Assembly: GCF_001411475.1 (NCBI RefSeq)
Contig: NZ_LLWH01000198.1
Location: 37,981 to 101,980, forward strand
Direction: 5' to 3'
Source: Pseudomonas endophytica
GTDB taxonomy: Bacteria; Pseudomonadota; Gammaproteobacteria; Pseudomonadales; Pseudomonadaceae
DNA: 64,000 nt
Shown here: positions 60,753 to 64,000 of the stretch, piece by piece
How positions within the stretch are numbered: position 1 is the first letter of the stretch
Layout of the letters: each line of letters opens with the position of its first letter
The notes under the pieces: generated by a model
The model's input: the letters and a program-made list of their open reading frames with translations, nothing else
Told to the model about the DNA's origin: nothing
Databases searched by the model: none
Made by a program: the position numbers and the translations under genes

Positions 60753-60894
60753 GTCACTATAGGCTGTCTTTATATTTGCTCGTCGCTTGCTCAAGCCCCT
60801 CAAAAACGAGCTGGTTTTTCGGACACAATCGGTTAAATCTAGCTCAAGGGCATTGATTGCCAAATATTTTTTTTGGTTCTTGCGTTAGGTCAGT

Positions 60895-60911
60895 TTACTT
60901 ACTACAAGTAA
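60895..60911. promoter_or_regulatory. inverted repeat in the oprI promoter region
   Basis: TTACTT-ACTAC-AAGTAA lies 77 bases upstream of the oprI start, within the stretch where a strong sigma-70-type promoter is expected (TTGCGT at about 60879 could be a -35 element). Confidence 0.35.
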
Positions 60912-60987
60912 TGGGTAGTATGTACGCCGGCTGTTTCCTCATGTTGAAGGAGCAGCTTTAATTAGAAAGTCCTTGAAGGGGAACACG

Positions 60988-61239
60988 ATGAACAACGTTC
61001 TGAAATTCTCTGCTCTGGCATTGGCCGCAGTTCTGGCTACCGGTTGCAGCAGCGTATCTAAAGAAACTGAAGCCCGTCTGACTGCAACTGAAGATGCAGC
61101 AGCTCGTTCCCAGGCTCGTGCTGACGAAGCCTACCGCAAAGCTGACGAAGCTCTGGCTGCTGCTCAAAAAGCACAGCAGACTGCTGATGAAGCTAACGAA
61201 CGCGCTCTGCGTATGCTTGAAAAAGCTAGCCGCAAGTAA
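60988..61239 (+). CDS. oprI: major outer-membrane lipoprotein I (OprI, Lpp-type)
   Basis: 83 residues; GAAGGGG precedes the ATG. Lipobox 'LATGC' gives lipidated Cys20. The mature part is one continuous coiled coil with Ala/Leu heptads and '[20 protein letters not shown]', ending in Lys83, which can be attached to peptidoglycan. OprI is among the most abundant proteins of Pseudomonas and tethers the outer membrane to the wall. It has its own strong terminator downstream and so is monocistronic. Confidence 0.97.
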   Translation: MNNVLKFSALALAAVLATGCSSVSKETEARLTATEDAAARSQARADEAYRKADEALAAAQKAQQTADEANERALRMLEKASRK

Positions 61240-61262
61240 TAGTCCTTCGGGATTATTATCGA

Positions 61263-61292
61263 AGCCGACCCATTCATGGGTCGGCTTTTTTT
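61263..61292 (+). terminator. oprI terminator
   Basis: AGCCGACCCA and TGGGTCGGCT form a 10-bp stem with a 4-base loop, followed by TTTTTTT. Confidence 0.93.
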
Positions 61293-61371
61293 ATGCCCTT
61301 AGAGCAACTAAGCAGGCCATAAAAAACCGCCAAGGCGTTAACCGTGGCGGCTGTTTTATTGCTTTATCGGG

Positions 61372-62424
61372 CTACTGAACGTAGTCCAGCGACTGCCCTT
61401 GTTGCACTGTGGCGTTGGCGACGCCGATCTCTTCAGGCATTCCGGTTTCAGCAACGACAACAGGGAAGGCTTTGTCTTTATCAATCTGGATGAGGTTTTG
61501 CGGATCTTGATGCTTGAGCAGGAAGTTCATGAAGGCTGTGTACATGTTCTGCTGGTCTTCAGGCTTCAAATGAGATTTGTTGCTCTCTGCGATCAAAGAG
61601 CCATCTTTGACATTTAAAGGCTCGTGCACTTCAAGAAAGACCTTACCGTTACTGATACCGAGTTTGTACGGTTCGTTAATAATGCGAACCGGCGTACCCA
61701 CCGGCACTATATTGGCCAGTTCAAGCACGTTTTTATTGAGCATACGGAAACAACCATGGCTGGTGCCCGTACCAATACCAAACTTCGCGTTCGAGCCATG
61801 AATTAGATACCCAGGCATCCCAAGGGTGAACTTGAAGGGGCCTAACGGGTTATCTGGCCCAGCCGGTACAACGTTAGGCAGTGGATCACCATTGGCTGCG
61901 TGTTCAGCTTTGATTGAAGCCGGAGGCGTCCAGGTTGGGTTAGGGGTTTTAGCCGTAATTTTGGTCAACCCCAAAGGCGACCCCCAACCTTCACGGCCAA
62001 TGCCCAGTGGAAAGGTGTAAACCTTGTTTTCATCCTTGGGGAAATAATACAGCCGATACTCAGCGAGGTTGATCACAATGCCTTCACGCTTGCCTGGCGG
62101 CAAGATGAACCGCGTTGGCAAAACAATATCCGTGTCAATGACCGAACCATCGAGGTTTTTTTTGACCGGTAACCAAGCATCGACGCCAGGGTTGGCTGCA
62201 ATCATTTCCGAGTAGCCTAGCTCGTATTGATTGCCCAGGTCCGAGAAGGAGTCTTCGTACTTGCCCTTGATGACTTGCACCTGCCCGACCACGTCGTCAC
62301 CCGGCGGCGGTAGAGGAAACTCAAGCGCATAAACAGGTGCCGCAACACACAACGCGGCAACTGACAGAGAACGGGTGAAAACAGGTAAGCGCGAGAACAT
62401 CCGGAAGATCCTTCGCATAATCAT
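61372..62424 (-). CDS. L,D-transpeptidase (ErfK/YbiS/YcfS/YnhG family)
   Basis: 350 residues. The signal peptide ends near residue 33 (VYA before LEF). A LysM-like segment (about 45-100, 'VIKGKYEDSFSDLGNQYELGYSEMIAANPGVDAW') binds peptidoglycan. The YkuD catalytic domain (about 105-250) has 'HGSNAKFGIGTGTSHGCFRM', with His and the nucleophilic Cys of the HGx...SHGCxRM motif. The enzyme forms 3-3 cross-links or anchors Lpp-type lipoproteins to the wall. Its position next to oprI makes the anchoring role an attractive inference. Confidence 0.95.
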   Translation of the reverse strand: MIMRRIFRMFSRLPVFTRSLSVAALCVAAPVYALEFPLPPPGDDVVGQVQVIKGKYEDSFSDLGNQYELGYSEMIAANPGVDAWLPVKKNLDGSVIDTDIVLPTRFILPPGKREGIVINLAEYRLYYFPKDENKVYTFPLGIGREGWGSPLGLTKITAKTPNPTWTPPASIKAEHAANGDPLPNVVPAGPDNPLGPFKFTLGMPGYLIHGSNAKFGIGTGTSHGCFRMLNKNVLELANIVPVGTPVRIINEPYKLGISNGKVFLEVHEPLNVKDGSLIAESNKSHLKPEDQQNMYTAFMNFLLKHQDPQNLIQIDKDKAFPVVVAETGMPEEIGVANATVQQGQSLDYVQ

Positions 62425-62507
62425 CAGGGGACAAAAAGGGAGTGTACACGCCGCCTTGGAAAGCAGGGAGGCGTGGTCGCCAGTCGTAGGGTTGCAAACA
62501 CGTTACA

Positions 62508-62801
62508 TCATAATTCAAAGCGCAACTCAGGCCAGATCGGCTCAGTGCCACGGCGCTGTGACTCAATAATTGCCCGGCACAGCGGGCAAAGCCGGTGATC
62601 TTGAAAAACCTTGCGCGTGACATCTGACCAACGCGGCTGGGCGGGTAATAACGAGCCGCATAATGTGCGGTCAATGGTGCCGCCCAGCTCCAATTGGCGT
62701 GTTACCAAATGCACCCGTACTTCCTGGCAAGCGAACAAATCGAGCTGCTCATCGGGCTCGATCAGTTGATAAGCATATAAAGACCAGGCAGGACGCGACA
62801 T
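62508..62801 (-). CDS. small protein of unknown function with Cys pairs
   Basis: 97 residues from the ATG at 62801 (MSRPAWSLYAYQ); the frame is open to 62831. A 'TLCG' and a later 'CPLCRAI' segment could form a zinc site together with 'LFACQE' and a nearby His. It has no signal peptide and no recognised domain name. It sits between the L,D-transpeptidase and tesA genes, as I recall for P. aeruginosa. Confidence 0.78.
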   Translation of the reverse strand: MSRPAWSLYAYQLIEPDEQLDLFACQEVRVHLVTRQLELGGTIDRTLCGSLLPAQPRWSDVTRKVFQDHRLCPLCRAIIESQRRGTEPIWPELRFEL

Positions 62802-62859
62802 CAGGGGCTCCAAATCGGGGGGGCGCCACATTAGCCGAAACCATGCCGCTAGAAAAGCA

Positions 62860-63465
62860 TCAAAGCAGTGGTTTTAGGGTTGGCCACACATTATCGAGCA
62901 AACGGCCTTGTGCATTGGCCTTCGGATGCAGTCCATCGAGCTGAATAAACTCAGGATGCCCTCCCACGCCCTCCATGAAAAACGGCACCAGAGCAACCTT
63001 TTTCTCGCGTCCCAGGTCGCTGTATACCTTGGCAAAAGCCTGGTTGTAGCGCGGGCCATAATTGGGCGGCAATAACATGCCGAGCAACAGCACTTTGGCT
63101 CCCGCTTTTTGCGACTTATCTATCATCTCAGCAAGATTTTGTTTCAATTGAGCCGGAGGCTGGCCTCGCAGCCCGTCATTAGCGCCCAACTCAATAATCA
63201 CCACCTGCGGTTTATGCTCCGTAAGCAACGCTGGTAAGCGTGCCAGCCCGCCTGCGCTGGTGTCACCACTGATAGACGCATTGACCACTAGGTCGTTGTA
63301 GCCTTGCTCCTTCAACCGCTGTTTCAGCAAAGAAGCCCATCCCAGACGGGTATCCAGGCCCAAAGCAGCGCTGATACTATCGCCAACGATCAAGATTGTT
63401 CCCGCAGCTGCATTCTGCGCTATACACATCAGGGCAAGTGCAGCACTTAAAAACCACGTACGCAT
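62860..63465 (-). CDS. tesA: periplasmic esterase/thioesterase TesA (GDSL family)
   Basis: 201 residues from the ATG at 63465 (GGAG 6 bases upstream). The frame runs to 63675 but overlaps the divergent ABC gene and is not coding there. The signal peptide ends near residue 21. GDSL/SGNH blocks are intact: Ser in 'VGDSISAALGLDTRLGW' (about 29), Gly in 'NASISGDTS', Asn in 'ELGANDGLRG', and Asp/His in 'LDGLHPKAN' near the end. It is a multifunctional thioesterase, lysophospholipase and arylesterase. Its start lies 10 bases from the divergent ABC gene start. Confidence 0.95.
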   Translation of the reverse strand: MRTWFLSAALALMCIAQNAAAGTILIVGDSISAALGLDTRLGWASLLKQRLKEQGYNDLVVNASISGDTSAGGLARLPALLTEHKPQVVIIELGANDGLRGQPPAQLKQNLAEMIDKSQKAGAKVLLLGMLLPPNYGPRYNQAFAKVYSDLGREKKVALVPFFMEGVGGHPEFIQLDGLHPKANAQGRLLDNVWPTLKPLL

Positions 63466-63475
63466 TGGATTCTCC

Positions 63476-64000
63476 ATGGGCGAAAGTATTCTCACCGCGC
63501 AGAACCTTAGCAAAGTGGTTCTCAGCGCGGAAGGCGAGTTAACCATCCTGCACCCTTTAAGCTTGGAACTGCGCAAAGGCGACAGCCTAGCCATTATCGG
63601 CGCATCCGGTTCCGGCAAATCCACTCTTCTGGGCTTGCTCGCGGGGTTAGACCTGCCCAGCCGAGGCGAAGTCATTTTGGCTGGGCATGCGCTCAGTACA
63701 TTAGATGAAGATCAGCGCGCCCGGGTGCGCGCCGAACATGTTGGCTTCGTGTTCCAGTCATTCCAATTGCTCGACAGCCTCAACGCATTAGAAAACGTCA
63801 TGTTGCCGCTGGAGCTAGATGGCAGCAAGGATGCCCGCCAACAGGCGCAGCATCTGCTCGAGCGCGTCGGTCTTGGCCAGCGCCTGAGCCACGCCCCGCG
63901 CCAGCTGTCCGGCGGTGAGCAGCAGCGTGTCGCCATCGCGCGGGCATTTGCCGCCAACCCCGATGTGTTATTTGCCGATGAACCCACTGGCAACCTCGAC
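63476..64000 (+). CDS. ABC transporter ATP-binding protein, N-terminal part (runs off window)
   Basis: The ATG at 63476 opens a frame of at least 175 codons that continues beyond the window. Walker A 'GASGSGKST' (about 44), '[20 protein letters not shown]', signature '[15 protein letters not shown]' and Walker B '[12 protein letters not shown]' are present. The 'TGNLD' ending and length mark the LolD/MacB/YbbA class that powers lipoprotein or substrate extrusion with a FtsX-like permease. The tesA-ybbA pairing is familiar in proteobacteria. It is divergent from tesA with a 10-base gap. Confidence 0.93.
   Translation, partial: MGESILTAQNLSKVVLSAEGELTILHPLSLELRKGDSLAIIGASGSGKSTLLGLLAGLDLPSRGEVILAGHALSTLDEDQRARVRAEHVGFVFQSFQLLDSLNALENVMLPLELDGSKDARQQAQHLLERVGLGQRLSHAPRQLSGGEQQRVAIARAFAANPDVLFADEPTGNLD

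Noticed and set aside
60618..60856. Short overlapping frames in the gap before oprI
   Set aside because: Two frames compete over the same bases, neither has a ribosome site or plausible protein composition.

Overview
The window is chromosomal DNA from a Pseudomonas, most likely of the P. fluorescens lineage. Evidence: an oprI-type lipoprotein I gene; from lpxL to prc, and again from oprI to tesA, the gene order is the one I remember from P. aeruginosa; REP-type hairpins carry the 'GTAGGAGC...GCTCCTAC' signature; and a DUF6124-type gene is present, a family I associate with Pseudomonas. No tRNA, rRNA, CRISPR array, IS element or prophage is visible.

Layout. (1) 1-1065: the end of an alpha/beta hydrolase gene and a MlaA/VacJ-type protein, core genome. 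(2) About 1.2-33.8 kb: an accessory region visibly richer in A+T than its flanks. It starts with an RcsB-like response regulator and a small secreted Cys-rich repeat protein. A leftward operon (15.1 to 6.7 kb) follows: one Ig-like-repeat protein, two large proteins whose N-termini look like the P47/TULIP lipid-binding fold followed by Ig-like domains, and one secreted tandem-domain protein. A C-terminally truncated RHS shell gene lies downstream of it, and a full-length RHS/TcC-like toxin gene is transcribed divergently. Then come a four-gene chaperone-usher fimbrial operon, another Ig-like-repeat protein, a pertactin-type autotransporter, and a patchwork of two Ig-like paralogues interleaved with a DUF6124 gene and a broken partial copy of it. 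Everything named points to the cell surface, adhesion or delivered toxins. (3) 33.9-64 kb: core genome. This comprises lpxL-type acyltransferase; minC-minD-minE-rluA; aminopeptidase apeB; a 58-residue membrane protein; an MscS-type channel; a UTRA regulator divergent from an ABC importer with a HAD hydrolase; quinone oxidoreductase; protease prc; an XRE two-gene unit; FKBP isomerase; a di-haem cytochrome with a catalase-like protein; cysB; a broken universal stress gene; thioredoxin-like and PilZ proteins; DAHP synthase; a GNAT; oprI; an L,D-transpeptidase; tesA; and the start of an ABC ATPase gene.

Most interesting. The P47/TULIP-like plus RHS cluster is a candidate undescribed toxin or delivery system. 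Several CT-N12-AG (lux-box-like) dyads lie upstream of different island genes and suggest a shared regulator. The DUF6124 gene has a leader that resembles the C4 antisense arrangement, with two upstream segments complementary to its ribosome binding site. A perfect inverted pair of consensus DnaA boxes sits in a gene-free gap near 52 kb.

Limits: functions come from motifs recognised by eye. No similarity search, structure prediction or composition calculation was run, and comparisons with other genomes are from memory.
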